From NCBI RefSeq assembly GCF_008801925.2, contig NZ_CP062803.1, positions 2,480,001-2,544,000 on the forward strand: DNA of 64,000 nt. The letters run 5' to 3'. This stretch comes from Cupriavidus basilensis. Lineage in GTDB: Bacteria > Pseudomonadota > Gammaproteobacteria > Burkholderiales > Burkholderiaceae. The notes beneath the pieces were generated by a model that was not told where the DNA came from, ran no database searches, and worked only from the letters and a program-made list of their open reading frames with translations. Positions 23,869-32,383 of the stretch are shown here, one piece after another (within the stretch, counting starts at the first letter, position 1; each line of letters starts with the position of its first letter). A program made the position numbers and the translations under genes.

Positions 23869-25785
23869 ATGATCCGCCGCGAATACAAGACATTCGGCTT
23901 CTGCTGTGGCCTGGGCGGCGGCGCCAAGGGCTTCAAGAAGGCCGCTTCCCAGGTCGGCAACATGGTCGCCACCTGGAAGTGCATCGGCGGTATCGACGTC
24001 GACCCGGCCGCCGCGCGCGACTTCGAGCAGCTCGTGGGCGTGAAGTGCACGGTCATGGACCTGTTCACGCGGGCCATGTACACCGCCTTTCACGGCAAAG
24101 AGCCGCCGGTAGGCTGGCGCGAGGCCACGGCCGCCGACATCCGACGCGCCGCCGGCGGCGAGCGCCCGAACTGCGTGTTCATCTCGTCGCCGTGCAAGGG
24201 CGCGTCCGGACTGCTTTCCGAGGCCCTGAGCCGCACGCCGAAATACCAGGCGCTCAACGAACTGACGCTGCGCTGCGTCTGGCTGATGTGCGAGGCCTGG
24301 AAGGACGACCCCGTCGAGCTAATCGTCTTCGAGAACGTGCCGCGGCTGGCCACGCGCGGCCGGCATCTGCTGGACCAGATCAACCAGATTCTGCGCCTCT
24401 ACGGCTACGCCGTGAACGAGACGACGCACGACTGCGGCGGGATCGGCGGGCTGGCCCAGAGCCGCAAGCGCTTCCTGCTGGTGGCCCGGCACATGGAGAA
24501 GGTCCCGGCATTCCTGTACGAGCCCGAGCTGCGCCGCCTGCAAGGCGTCGGCACGGTGCTGGGCCGCATGCCGCTGCCGGGCGACGTCACCGGTGGCCCG
24601 ATGCACCGCGTGCCGTCGCTGCAGTGGAAGACCTGGGTGCGGCTAGCATTTGTCGAGGCCGGCAGCGACTGGCGCAGCTTGAACAAGCTGGCGGTGGAGA
24701 ACGGGCATCTCAGCGATTACCTGATTGTGCCCGAGTATCGCGACGGCTACATGGGAGTGAATCGGTGGGACCAGCCAAGCGGGACCGTCGCCGGTCGCAG
24801 TGGACCGACGAACGGCACGTTCAGCGTAGCGGATCCGCGTTTCGCCAAGAGCGCGAAATGGAATGACGGCCATGCCTACGGCGTGCTGCCGTGGGACCAG
24901 CATGCGAACACCATCGCCGCGCAGCAGATGCCAGGCCAGGGCTACTACACCGTCGCCGACCCACGCCACGCGGGGCCGGCCAAGCACAACAACGAGTTCC
25001 GGATCGTGCCGTGGAACCAGGCCGCCGGCGCGGTTACCAGCGCCCACGGCACCGGCCAGTGCGTGCAGGACCCGCGCGCGTCGACCGGCTTCGAGGGCGC
25101 GGGCAAGTACCGCATCACCGGCTTTGACGAGCCGGCGGGCACTGTGATCGCGCGCAGCGACACCGGCCAGGGTGCATATGCTGTGGCCGACCCGCGCACC
25201 GACTGGCCCGCGACGGCCCACGGCAGCAAGCTGAAGGTGACGGGCTTCGAACAACCGGCCAGCACCGTCACCGGCGCGCGCTTCGGCAGCGGCGCGCTGG
25301 CCGTGGCCGACCCACGCCCTGGCATGCGACGCGAGCGCGGCGACCACTACCTGACCGGTGGCCACTATGGCGTGGTGGGATGGGAACAACCGAGCGGCGC
25401 AGTGTCGGCAGCTGCTGGCCACGACAACGGCCGCTGGTCGGTCGCTGATCCGCGCCTGCCCGCGGCGAATGACAAGTTGGTCGCGATCATCCGCGCGCTG
25501 GACGGCACATGGCACCGCCCTTTCACCACGCTAGAACTGGCCGCGCTGCAGTCGCTTATCGAGCCGGAGGAATACCTAGAGCTGGACGGCCTGAGCGATC
25601 AGGCCTGGCGCGAGCGTATCGGCAATGCTGTGCCGCCAGATGCGGCGCGCGCAATCGCGGAGGTGATGGGCACCACTTTGCTACTTGCCGAGACTGGCGA
25701 GACGTTCATGCTGTCGGCCACGCCCGTGTGGGTTCGACCGGTGGCGGTGGCGCTCTCGGTGGCGCAGCCTGTGGAGGCAGCATGA
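23869..25785 (+). CDS. DNA (cytosine-5) methyltransferase with six internal repeats
   Basis: A 638-residue C5 methyltransferase. Motif I is FCCGLGGGAKGF, the catalytic Cys109 is in ISSPCKGAS (motif IV), motif VI is the ENV of IVFENVPRL (155-157), motif VIII is QSRKRFLL (197-204), and motif X is IGNAVPPDAA near the end. Between ~285 and ~535 it carries six units of ~32-50 residues, each with a W/F-[DNE]-[EQ]-P/A-x-x-T/A-V core and ending VADPR or the like. Ordinary enzymes have one such element before motif X. The repeats may form an enlarged target-recognition region. Probably an orphan protective methylase; no restriction partner is seen. Confidence 0.9.
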   Translation: MIRREYKTFGFCCGLGGGAKGFKKAASQVGNMVATWKCIGGIDVDPAAARDFEQLVGVKCTVMDLFTRAMYTAFHGKEPPVGWREATAADIRRAAGGERPNCVFISSPCKGASGLLSEALSRTPKYQALNELTLRCVWLMCEAWKDDPVELIVFENVPRLATRGRHLLDQINQILRLYGYAVNETTHDCGGIGGLAQSRKRFLLVARHMEKVPAFLYEPELRRLQGVGTVLGRMPLPGDVTGGPMHRVPSLQWKTWVRLAFVEAGSDWRSLNKLAVENGHLSDYLIVPEYRDGYMGVNRWDQPSGTVAGRSGPTNGTFSVADPRFAKSAKWNDGHAYGVLPWDQHANTIAAQQMPGQGYYTVADPRHAGPAKHNNEFRIVPWNQAAGAVTSAHGTGQCVQDPRASTGFEGAGKYRITGFDEPAGTVIARSDTGQGAYAVADPRTDWPATAHGSKLKVTGFEQPASTVTGARFGSGALAVADPRPGMRRERGDHYLTGGHYGVVGWEQPSGAVSAAAGHDNGRWSVADPRLPAANDKLVAIIRALDGTWHRPFTTLELAALQSLIEPEEYLELDGLSDQAWRERIGNAVPPDAARAIAEVMGTTLLLAETGETFMLSATPVWVRPVAVALSVAQPVEAA

Positions 25786-25856
25786 TCAGTGGCCAGTACC
25801 TCGCAAATGGTCAACAAGCGTCGATCAATCCTGAGGGCGGAGGTTCGGTCGCTCGC

Positions 25857-26462
25857 TCACAGCCCCCCGGCGGACTTAGTCTGTACCTGCTGCAGTATCA
25901 GCCGCAAGTTGCCTACGCGGTTCTCAAGCTTAGTTTTCTCGTTCAAGAGTTCAAGATATCTAAAGTCGATTCCATCAACACCTGGAGCACGCGTAGTGAT
26001 GTCCGTCAAAATTCGTTGAATCTCGATCACGTCATCAATAGCGTCAACGTCTTTGAGTCGATATATGGGAAGCTGACCAAGCTGGTCCTTGACACGTTCC
26101 AGGTTGAGAAACTCGACGCCAGTTTTCGACTTAACGTGGAACGGAAGCTTCTCAATAGTTGCGTAAGCGTCGAGTCTCTCGATCGAACGGGTAGCTGCGC
26201 GGCCAAAGGATATCGTGATATCGAAGAGTGTCTTTCGATCATCCAACTCCATTTGCACGTCACGATCTGCTGCCTGCTTTCGTTGCTCTGTTGCGATCCA
26301 GACAGCCCCAAGAATTGCTCCGATCGACCCAATGGCCTGAAGCCAAGCCGCCATGGTTTGCCCGAATGCCCCCGGGGCAATCGTCGTCGCCAGACCAGAC
26401 ACGAGAACCACTGCAATCACGCCAGCGATGCCCAGAAGGACCGCCTTTCGTCCGAACTTCAT
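25857..26462 (-). CDS. Two-TM phage membrane protein of unknown function
   Basis: A 201-residue protein: two N-terminal membrane segments (AVLLGIAGVIAVVLVSGLA; MAAWLQAIGSIGAILGAVWIA) and a cytoplasmic helical domain rich in Asp/Arg/Leu. The arrangement resembles small accessory proteins of prophages, but no family can be named. It lies on the minus strand among plus-strand early genes and so has its own promoter. Confidence 0.65.
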   Translation of the reverse strand: MKFGRKAVLLGIAGVIAVVLVSGLATTIAPGAFGQTMAAWLQAIGSIGAILGAVWIATEQRKQAADRDVQMELDDRKTLFDITISFGRAATRSIERLDAYATIEKLPFHVKSKTGVEFLNLERVKDQLGQLPIYRLKDVDAIDDVIEIQRILTDITTRAPGVDGIDFRYLELLNEKTKLENRVGNLRLILQQVQTKSAGGL

Positions 26463-26500
26463 CGTCGCACTCCGTCAACAATGTATGCGGGAATCCTAGC

Positions 26501-27451
26501 ATGAGCGAGCACAGCAAGATCGAATGGACCGACCACACCTTCAACCCGTGGGAGGGTTGCCAGAAGGTCGGCCCCGGCTGCGACCACTGCTATGCAGAAA
26601 CGCGCAACGCGCGCTTCGGCGGCGGGCAGGTGGTGAACTGGGGCCCGGGCGCGCCGCGCCGACGCACGAGCCCTGCGAACTGGCGCAAGCCGCTCGCCTG
26701 GAACCGCAACGCCGGCGTGTTCTACGCCCTGCACCGGCGGCGCCAGCGCGTCTTCTGTGCCAGCCTGGCCGACGTGTTTGACAACGCCGTCAGCGCGCAA
26801 TGGCGCTTTGACCTGCTCCGGCTGATCGTCGAGACCCCCAACTTGGATTGGCTGCTGCTGACGAAGCGCATCGGCAACGCTGCGGAGATGCTGGAGCAGG
26901 CCATGCGCGCGCTCACGGTTGGCCGCGAGGGCTGGCGCGACAACTACCTGCCCAACGTCTGGATCGGTGCCACGATCTGCAACCAGGAGGAAGCGGACCG
27001 CGACATCCCGAAGTTGCTGGCGGTGCCGGCGCGCGTGCGCTTCCTGAGTATTGAGCCGCTACTCGGGCCGGTAGACCTGACCGCAGTCAGCTACGTCGCC
27101 AGCCCGGGCTACTTCGGCGACGCGCTGCAATGGCACCACCAACCGCATTGCAGCCGGCACAAGCGCTATCCCGCCGTCAACTGGGTGATCGCCGGCGGCG
27201 AAAGCGGCGCAGGCGCGCGGCCGATGCATCCGGACTGGGCCCGGAGCCTGCGCGACCAGTGTGCGGCGGCCGGCGTGCCGTTCTTGTTCAAGCAGTGGGG
27301 CGAATGGCTAGGCGCGGGACAAGACGGCAATCACGACCACGACCCGATCGAGCTCAATGCCAGCGACGCGCCTGTACGCGTGGGCAAGAAGGCCGCTGGC
27401 CGCCTGCTCGACGGCGTGCAGCACGATGGATTCCCGGAGATCACGGCATGA
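26501..27451 (+). CDS. Phage Gp37/Gp68-family protein (DUF5131)
   Basis: A 316-residue protein of a widespread phage family: IEWTDHTFNPWEGCQKVGPGCDHCYAE at the start (three Cys in a C-x7-C-x2-C arrangement), VFCASLADVFD, LTKRIGNA, PNVWIGATI, FLSIEPLLGPVDL and WVIAGGESGAGARPMHPDWAR. The Cys cluster and TIM-barrel-like pattern hint at a radical-SAM or metal enzyme; the reaction is unknown. The stop overlaps the next start (ATGA). Confidence 0.88.
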   Translation: MSEHSKIEWTDHTFNPWEGCQKVGPGCDHCYAETRNARFGGGQVVNWGPGAPRRRTSPANWRKPLAWNRNAGVFYALHRRRQRVFCASLADVFDNAVSAQWRFDLLRLIVETPNLDWLLLTKRIGNAAEMLEQAMRALTVGREGWRDNYLPNVWIGATICNQEEADRDIPKLLAVPARVRFLSIEPLLGPVDLTAVSYVASPGYFGDALQWHHQPHCSRHKRYPAVNWVIAGGESGAGARPMHPDWARSLRDQCAAAGVPFLFKQWGEWLGAGQDGNHDHDPIELNASDAPVRVGKKAAGRLLDGVQHDGFPEITA

Positions 27452-27972
27452 ACATCCCCGACAAACTCACTTTGCGCGAGACCGCGCACGGCCATGGCGC
27501 AAATGGCATGGCCTTTTATGGCTACGAGGACACCGCTGGCCTGGGCATCCAAATGGAGGCGCGTCGCGAGAGCGGTCGGAGCGGCTTCATTGAGACGTGG
27601 TTTCACGAAGCGCTGCCGGAGCGCAAGTTCGCCACTTGGGCCGAGCTCAGCGCCGCAGTGGCCGCGTTGACCGATGAGCAAGTGGAGGCCGAGGCAGCCC
27701 AGTACCCCCGCTTCCGCAGCATCAGGCCGGACACCTGCGGCAATGCTTGCCGGCTTTGCCCAAGACCGTCCTACACGGGCGAGCGAGTGAAGCACGACAC
27801 TTGGCGCGTGCACGTAGCGAGGGGGTGGCGCGCCGTCACGGACTGGCGTTGCAGCCTGTGCGATACCCACCTCAACCAGTTCGACGGGAAGCCGGCCGAA
27901 CTGATCGCAGCCCTTGAGGCTGAGGCCGCGGAACGCAGGGCCAGCACCGCGGAGAAGGGGCTGCCATGGTGA
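27448..27972 (+). CDS. Phage protein of unknown function with Cys pairs
   Basis: A 174-residue protein coupled to the Gp37/Gp68 gene. Cys pairs CGNACRLC and CSLC could bind zinc. The N-terminal half is beta-rich, followed by a helix (FATWAELSAAVAALTDEQV). It overlaps the ASCH gene by seven bases. No family is recognised. Confidence 0.65.
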   Translation: MNIPDKLTLRETAHGHGANGMAFYGYEDTAGLGIQMEARRESGRSGFIETWFHEALPERKFATWAELSAAVAALTDEQVEAEAAQYPRFRSIRPDTCGNACRLCPRPSYTGERVKHDTWRVHVARGWRAVTDWRCSLCDTHLNQFDGKPAELIAALEAEAAERRASTAEKGLPW

Positions 27973-28537
27973 AAGAACGCCCCATCCTCTTCAGCGGCGC
28001 CATGGTGCGGGCCATCTTGGACGGCCGGAAGACTCAGACGCGGCGCGTCATGAGCGAGCGCCATCGCTACCACTTCATCGAAGACTGCGGCGACCTGGCG
28101 CTCTGTCCATACGGCAAGCCCGGCGACCGCCTCTACGTGCGCGAGACCTGGGCACAGCCGACCACGCTCGATCCGGGCCCAACGTTCTACCGCGCCGACT
28201 ACCCGGACAACGTGCTCGGCAAGTACGAGAACTTGCCGCCGGCCGAAGCGATCACCTGGAAGCGAGCATTCACATGCCGCGCGCGCTGTCGCGGATCCTG
28301 CTGGAGATCACCGCGGTGCGTGTCGAGCAGCTGAACGACTGCAGCGTGGCCGATGCGCTGGCCGAGGGCATCGCGCCGGAGCTGGACGGCTGGACGGACT
28401 ACAGCAACCCGAGTTGCCAGATGTGCGTGAACCCGGTCGATTCGTATCGCACTCTGTGGGACAGCATCAACGGTGCTGGCGCGTGGGAGGCGAACCCCTG
28501 GGTGTGGGTGGTGGAATTTGGGAGGGTCGGACGATGA
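27966..28537 (+). pseudogene. Frameshifted ASCH-type phage protein
   Basis: The first frame (MVKERPILFSGAMVRAILDGRKTQTRR... GDRLYVRETWA... AITWK) and the second (SIHMPRALSRILLEITAVRVEQL... NPWVWVVEFGRV) are consecutive halves of one ASCH-domain phage protein. The join is at ~28262, where AAGCGAGC replaces the expected AAGCCGAGC: one missing C. Repaired, the protein would be about 190 residues. It could be a true mutation or a sequencing error. Confidence 0.8.
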
Positions 28538-28539
28538 AA

Positions 28540-28797
28540 TCAAAAATCATGCGCGCCAAGAACAATGACCTTGTTCAGCGGATTCACGGTCCAGTGCAGG
28601 TATGCAGCCTTGAGAATTTGATCTCGGTACCGGTCGAAAATCTCAAGCGGGGTACCGGGCTGGCCCTTGGCGAGTTGGTCCAACGTTGTGCGAGAGAGAT
28701 AGCCATCGCCCTCCCTATCGTTCGTCTTGTATCGGAACGTTACCCGCTCGTTAGGGTGATCGTCCCGCGGCGAATGTACCGAGAAATGTTGAAGCAT
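28540..28797 (-). CDS. Small phage protein, possibly DUF1488-like
   Basis: An 85-residue protein (MLQHFSVHSPRDDH...). The pattern VTFRYKTNDREGDGYLSRTTLDQLAKG...FDRYRDQILKAAY resembles the small DUF1488 family in outline only. The start is chosen as the last Met; the longer frame runs into the divergent DUF1643 gene. It is a single minus-strand gene convergent with the ASCH pseudogene. Confidence 0.55.
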   Translation of the reverse strand: MLQHFSVHSPRDDHPNERVTFRYKTNDREGDGYLSRTTLDQLAKGQPGTPLEIFDRYRDQILKAAYLHWTVNPLNKVIVLGAHDF

Positions 28798-28831
28798 AGC
28801 CGTGTCTCCCAAGTTCTGGAGGGATCGTAGC

Positions 28832-29392
28832 ATGAAGCACCTGACCACCCAGACCCTCGACGGCGAAGCAGGCTGCATCCTCTCCGACTGCGAACAGTAC
28901 CGCTACCGCCTCTGGCGCGAGTGGGATCGCGGCCGCCCGGCACTGGGCTTCATCATGCTCAACCCGTCGACCGCAGACCACCAGGCTAACGACCCGACGA
29001 TCACCCGTTGCCTGCAGCGCGCGCTCGCCGGGCGCTATGGCCGCCTGGAAGTGGTGAACCTGTTCCCGCTTCGCTCGACGGACCCGGACGGCCTGCTGAC
29101 TCGCCCGGCGCCGCTTGGCGACCGGGCTGACCGGAACGACGCCGCCATCATGGACGCGCTCGATCGCTGCTCGCTGGTGATCTGCGCCTGGGGCGCGCAC
29201 AAGGCGGCGCCAGCGCGCGCAGCAGAGGTGCTGCGCATCGTCCGGTTGTGCGGCCGCGGCGCCCTGCTCCATCACCTCGGGCTGAACCAGGACGGCAGCC
29301 CAAAGCATCACCTCGGGCTGAACCAGGACGGCAGCCCAAAGCATCCCCTCTATATCGCGGCGAAGGTGCGGCCGCGGCCCTTTACCCCGTAG
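28832..29392 (+). CDS. DUF1643-family protein with in-frame tandem duplication
   Basis: A 186-residue DUF1643 protein: GFIMLNPSTADHQANDPTITRC, LEVVNLFPLRSTDPDGL, and the C-terminal HHLGLNQDGSPKHPLY. The function is unknown. A 36-bp unit (29270-29305) is repeated perfectly at 29306-29341, adding 12 residues (HHLGLNQDGSPK twice) next to the conserved end without breaking the frame. Confidence 0.85.
   Translation: MKHLTTQTLDGEAGCILSDCEQYRYRLWREWDRGRPALGFIMLNPSTADHQANDPTITRCLQRALAGRYGRLEVVNLFPLRSTDPDGLLTRPAPLGDRADRNDAAIMDALDRCSLVICAWGAHKAAPARAAEVLRIVRLCGRGALLHHLGLNQDGSPKHHLGLNQDGSPKHPLYIAAKVRPRPFTP
29270..29341 (+). repeat. Perfect 36-bp tandem duplication
   Basis: Two identical adjacent 36-base units inside the DUF1643 gene, followed by four bases of a third copy (CATC). 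The lack of any difference between the copies suggests a recent slippage event. Confidence 0.95.
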
Positions 29393-29462
29393 CCCTTCCG
29401 GGCCGACAGCTTAGCAACCACACGCGTAAATGACATTTACCAATCTGATGGGTGAAACGAGA

Positions 29463-29645
29463 ATGACGGAAAAACAAGAGAAGGCAATCAAGCGTGCGGC
29501 CGAGCTGATGGACCAACTGGCCAGCGACATGGACGAAACGTTCATGCGAGGCCGGCGCTGGGAAGGCAGCGAAGCCCAGAAGGCGGATCGCGACGAGTAC
29601 CGCACGCTCGCAGCCAGCCTCAGAGCCGTATTCGAGGGCAAATGA
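29463..29645 (+). CDS. Small helical phage protein
   Basis: A 60-residue charged protein (MTEKQEKAIKRAAELMDQ...), mostly helical. Upstream in-frame starts (29430, 29448) are possible. The stop overlaps a short frame (ATGA) leading to the DUF4224 gene, so it belongs to the integration operon. No function is known. Confidence 0.55.
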   Translation: MTEKQEKAIKRAAELMDQLASDMDETFMRGRRWEGSEAQKADRDEYRTLAASLRAVFEGK

Positions 29646-29731
29646 ACGACGCAGCAAAACGAATCATCGAATTGACCCGTCAGGCTTGGCGGATTGGAGA
29701 CCGAGGTGAGCACGTATCTCACGGTGAATGA
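29642..29731 (+). CDS. Very short frame between two phage genes
   Basis: A 29-residue frame (MNDAAKRIIELTRQAW...) that starts in an ATGA overlap with the previous stop and overlaps the next gene. It may be a real leader-type gene or a translational-coupling relay. Confidence 0.35.
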   Translation: MNDAAKRIIELTRQAWRIGDRGEHVSHGE

Positions 29732-29939
29732 ACTAGCCGAACTGGTCGGCTGCCAGCCTCGCAGCCACACCTGCATGAAGCGCTGGCTCAAGAAGCACGG
29801 CTGGCCGTTCGCGGTGAATATCGCCGGCGTGCCGCAAGTGAGCCGCGCCTATTTCCAGGCGCGCCTCTCCGGCCTTGCGTCGGCCACCGGCACCGACGAA
29901 CCTGAACAAGAACCCAACTTTGAAGCGCTAGCCGCATGA
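29706..29939 (+). CDS. DUF4224 protein, probable recombination-directionality factor
   Basis: A 77-residue protein with the DUF4224 pattern TVNELAELVGCQPRS...MKRWLKKHGWPF...GVPQVSRAYF, a small winged-helix-like protein that often precedes phage integrases. The start GTG at 29706 is preferred because GGAG lies six bases upstream; a TTG at 29694 is in frame but weaker. It overlaps the integrase by four bases (ATGA). An excisionase-like role is inferred from context. Confidence 0.8.
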   Translation: MSTYLTVNELAELVGCQPRSHTCMKRWLKKHGWPFAVNIAGVPQVSRAYFQARLSGLASATGTDEPEQEPNFEALAA

Positions 29940-31033
29940 TTTCGAGACGCAAGACACCTGACGGCCTGCCTTTCCGGCTCTACCGCCGCGAGGGCAAGTT
30001 CAAGGTCAGCTATGGCTACAAGCTGCCCGACGGGAAATGGGCATTCCGCCTGTCCGCGCAGAGGAACAACGCCGAGGCCGTCGCCGAGATCGATCGCGAG
30101 GCGCGCCGGCGCGCCGACGAGCTGAACGGTGATGCGGTCTTGGCGGGCACCACTCAGGCTCTTTTCGACGCCTACTTCAGCTGGCAAGAGGGCCTGCCCG
30201 AAGCGGACGAGCGGAAGAAGGCCGCCGTGACCCTGACCGAGAACCGGGTGGAAGCCAAGACCGTTTGCAAGGTGTTCGGCAAGGTGAAGCCGGCGGCGAT
30301 CAAGCCGCATCACATTTACCGATATCTGGACCTGCGGGCGAAACAGGGTGCACCGGCCAAGGCCAACAAGGAAGTCGCTCTGCTGTCGGCCACGCTCGAG
30401 TACGGGCGCCGGCTTGGCGAGTTGGAGAGGAACCCGTGCACCGGCATCAAGTACAACCCGACCAAGCCGCGGCAGAAGTACGTCAGGCCAGAAGAAGTGG
30501 CGCTAGCCGTCGAGATCGCGCGGGTGCGCGGCGGCAGTTACCTGATCCTCGCCCTGTGCGTGCAGACGGCCTACCTGACGGTCAGCCGGCCGGAGGAGAT
30601 GCGTAGCCTTGTGCGCCAGGCCATCACGCCTGACGGCCTGCTGGTGCCCGTCGGCAAGCGCAAGGCCGGGCAGATGCAGCGGACCAAGGTCGTGCGCTGG
30701 TCCCCTGCTCTGCGCCAGGCAGTCGACGAAGCCCTGGCGCTCCAGCGCACGGCGAGCGTCTACGTGTTCGGCAACACCTCCGGCCAGGTGTACAGCCGCA
30801 GCGGCTGGAACACGATCTGGAAACGCCTGATGGGGTACTGTGGAAAGGCCGCGGAAGAGCGTGGTGTCACGTTCAGCAGCTTCACGCTGGCGGACATGCG
30901 ACCCAGCGCGGTGACCGATCGGATGGAGGAAGGCGACGACCGAATTACGGATGCCACCGGCCATGCCGACGGCAAGATGGTGGCCAAAATCTACGACCGG
31001 CGGCGGGTCAGAAAGGTGCGGCCGACAGCCTGA
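29936..31033 (+). CDS. Phage tyrosine integrase specific for tRNA-His
   Basis: A 365-residue site-specific recombinase. The N-terminal arm-binding part starts MISRRKTPDGLPFRLYRREG and a core-binding SAM-like domain follows. The catalytic domain shows the box I Arg in SRPEEMRSL, a box II form ADMRPSA in place of the usual HxxR, the TGHADGKMV histidine, and the nucleophile Tyr in AKIYDRRR. It ends 105 bases before attR, the usual place for an integrase that uses the tRNA repeat. Confidence 0.92.
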   Translation: MISRRKTPDGLPFRLYRREGKFKVSYGYKLPDGKWAFRLSAQRNNAEAVAEIDREARRRADELNGDAVLAGTTQALFDAYFSWQEGLPEADERKKAAVTLTENRVEAKTVCKVFGKVKPAAIKPHHIYRYLDLRAKQGAPAKANKEVALLSATLEYGRRLGELERNPCTGIKYNPTKPRQKYVRPEEVALAVEIARVRGGSYLILALCVQTAYLTVSRPEEMRSLVRQAITPDGLLVPVGKRKAGQMQRTKVVRWSPALRQAVDEALALQRTASVYVFGNTSGQVYSRSGWNTIWKRLMGYCGKAAEERGVTFSSFTLADMRPSAVTDRMEEGDDRITDATGHADGKMVAKIYDRRRVRKVRPTA

Positions 31034-31138
31034 ATTTGTTGGAACTTGACGAAAATGACCACGAAACGACGCGGGTTTCGAGGTGGGTCAAATTCCAATA
31101 AAACAACCTAACCCATTGATTTCAATGAAAATTGAACA

Positions 31139-31191
31139 AGGATTGTGATTCCTGTCGTCGTGGGTTCGAGTCCCATCAGCCACCCCAGAAT
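31139..31191 (+). repeat. attR: right copy of the 53-bp attachment repeat
   Basis: Identical to 7715-7767. This copy is only the 3' half of tRNA-His and is not a functional tRNA. Confidence 0.93.
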
Positions 31192-31200
31192 TTGCTTTAC

Positions 31201-31231
31201 AAAACAGCGCCTTATCCAAGGCGCTGTTTTT
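31201..31231 (+). terminator. Original tRNA-His terminator, displaced by the prophage
   Basis: AAAACAGCGCCTT/AAGGCGCTGTTTT, a 13-bp stem with a four-base loop and T-run, ten bases after attR. It would have terminated tRNA-His before integration. Confidence 0.85.
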
Positions 31232-31339
31232 GTTTGTGCGTCTCAAAGCGGTGTTCTATTACCGCCATATTCCCACGGTGGGAATACTCGGCACCCTCAT
31301 CCCCACCCCGCGGCCGCCTAACGGTGGGGCCGTGGATTC

Positions 31340-31647
31340 ATGCTCTACGCGATGCGCGTTCAGCCAGCGCCAGCCGGATCTGCTCACCCACCTCCGCCAG
31401 AAAGACAGTGTGCCATGGTTCTGCAGGATCGGCCTGCCGTCAGGCCGATCGCCACCGGCCCAGGACAGGCAAGGCGGCAGGTCTTGCGGCCCTTGGGGTT
31501 GATGAAAGTGCCGAGGATGGTCTGCTCACCCACACGCAACTCCGCCTCGATCAACGAATTGGCATTGGTGTAGAAGGCGATGCGCAGCGTGTCGCCGCTC
31601 ACGCTGCCCCTGAAGTCGCGTGCCGGCAAGCAGCAGCACGCCGCCAA
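31340..31647 (-). pseudogene. Possible decayed gene fragment
   Basis: The minus strand reads as protein in two frames: SGDTLRIAFYTNANSLIEAELRVGEQ and ILGTFINPKGRKTCRLA, then, after a frame change near 31440, AEPWHTVFLAEVGEQIRLAL ending at a stop near 31340. This suggests a frameshifted C-terminus of an unrecognised host gene. Nothing else is seen in 31233-31746. Confidence 0.3.
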
Positions 31648-31746
31648 AAAGGCATGAAAGCATTGAGATCAGATGCCTTCCCGGGCTATCGCGCTGCACT
31701 GGACGCCATCACGATGAACGTCGCATGGGCGGAAGTGAACAACCAA

Positions 31747-32025
31747 CTAATCGGCAAGAGGGAAGCCAAAGACATCCCGCGCCAGATCTTGCTCGAACGC
31801 TGCGATCCACGAAGACCCCGCCCTGTCTGGATAGCGCCGAACTTCGCCTCCGATTACACGGGCGACGGTGATTTCCCGCGGAGTATGACTCGGCCTGCCG
31901 GCTAGCGGCGTGCCCTCCTCTGCTGCGACATCGAAATCCTGCTGTACAAATCCATGCCGTGCGCAAGCGGACTCGAAACTCTCACGCTCATCCGCTGGCA
32001 ATTCGTAGAACAGCTTTTGAACCAT
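31747..32025 (-). CDS. Small conserved-looking protein of unknown function
   Basis: A 92-residue soluble protein (MVQKLFYELPADERESF...), with a helical N-terminus and a C-terminus ending DLARDVFGFPLAD. GGGAG lies seven bases before the ATG; the frame continues upstream to 32220 without protein-like sequence. No family is recognised. Confidence 0.55.
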   Translation of the reverse strand: MVQKLFYELPADERESFESACARHGFVQQDFDVAAEEGTPLAGRPSHTPREITVARVIGGEVRRYPDRAGSSWIAAFEQDLARDVFGFPLAD

Positions 32026-32383
32026 GGCCATCTCCCGGTGCCTCGCTGGGATCCTAACATGGCCAATTCGTGCATCCTTGAGCAGCTCGTCGGCTACGCC
32101 ATCTGCAGGCGATTCGAAATGCATCCTACCGACGGCGCATAGTAAGCTTCCGTGCCGTTTGGCGTAGTGCAAATGCTCGTTGACTGACCCCGACGAGACT
32201 CCCGTACGCAGTCCTGCCATTCCGTTGGTTTTTTTTTGCCGGACGCCGGGGTTGTCTCAATTTTCATTCTGAACTGCCAGATTGGCGATGGCCTACATCG
32301 CTTGCGACGCCTGTGGCACAGTATCGGGCGTGACCTGTCTACATGACGAGGCACGCGTTCTCACCTTCATAGGAGCTTTGGAT

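Larger units (their letters stand above)
7715..31191. mobile_element. Defective contractile-tail prophage integrated in tRNA-His
   Basis: A 23.5-kb element bounded by 53-bp direct repeats, with a tyrosine integrase beside the right end. The left arm has an SOS-box operon and cargo genes; then, on the minus strand, lysis genes (holin, endolysin, Rz/Rz1), tail fibre and baseplate genes (gpI, J, W, V, D). A junction near 22.3 kb truncates gpD. On the plus strand follow a cytosine methyltransferase, Gp37/Gp68-type, ASCH, DUF1643, DUF4224 and integrase genes. No terminase, portal, capsid, sheath, tube, tape measure or repressor gene is seen, so it cannot form phage by itself. Confidence 0.9.

Noticed and set aside
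24643..25515. Minus-strand frame of 290 codons inside the C5 methyltransferase
   Set aside because: It mirrors the repeated plus-strand gene and has no protein-family pattern.
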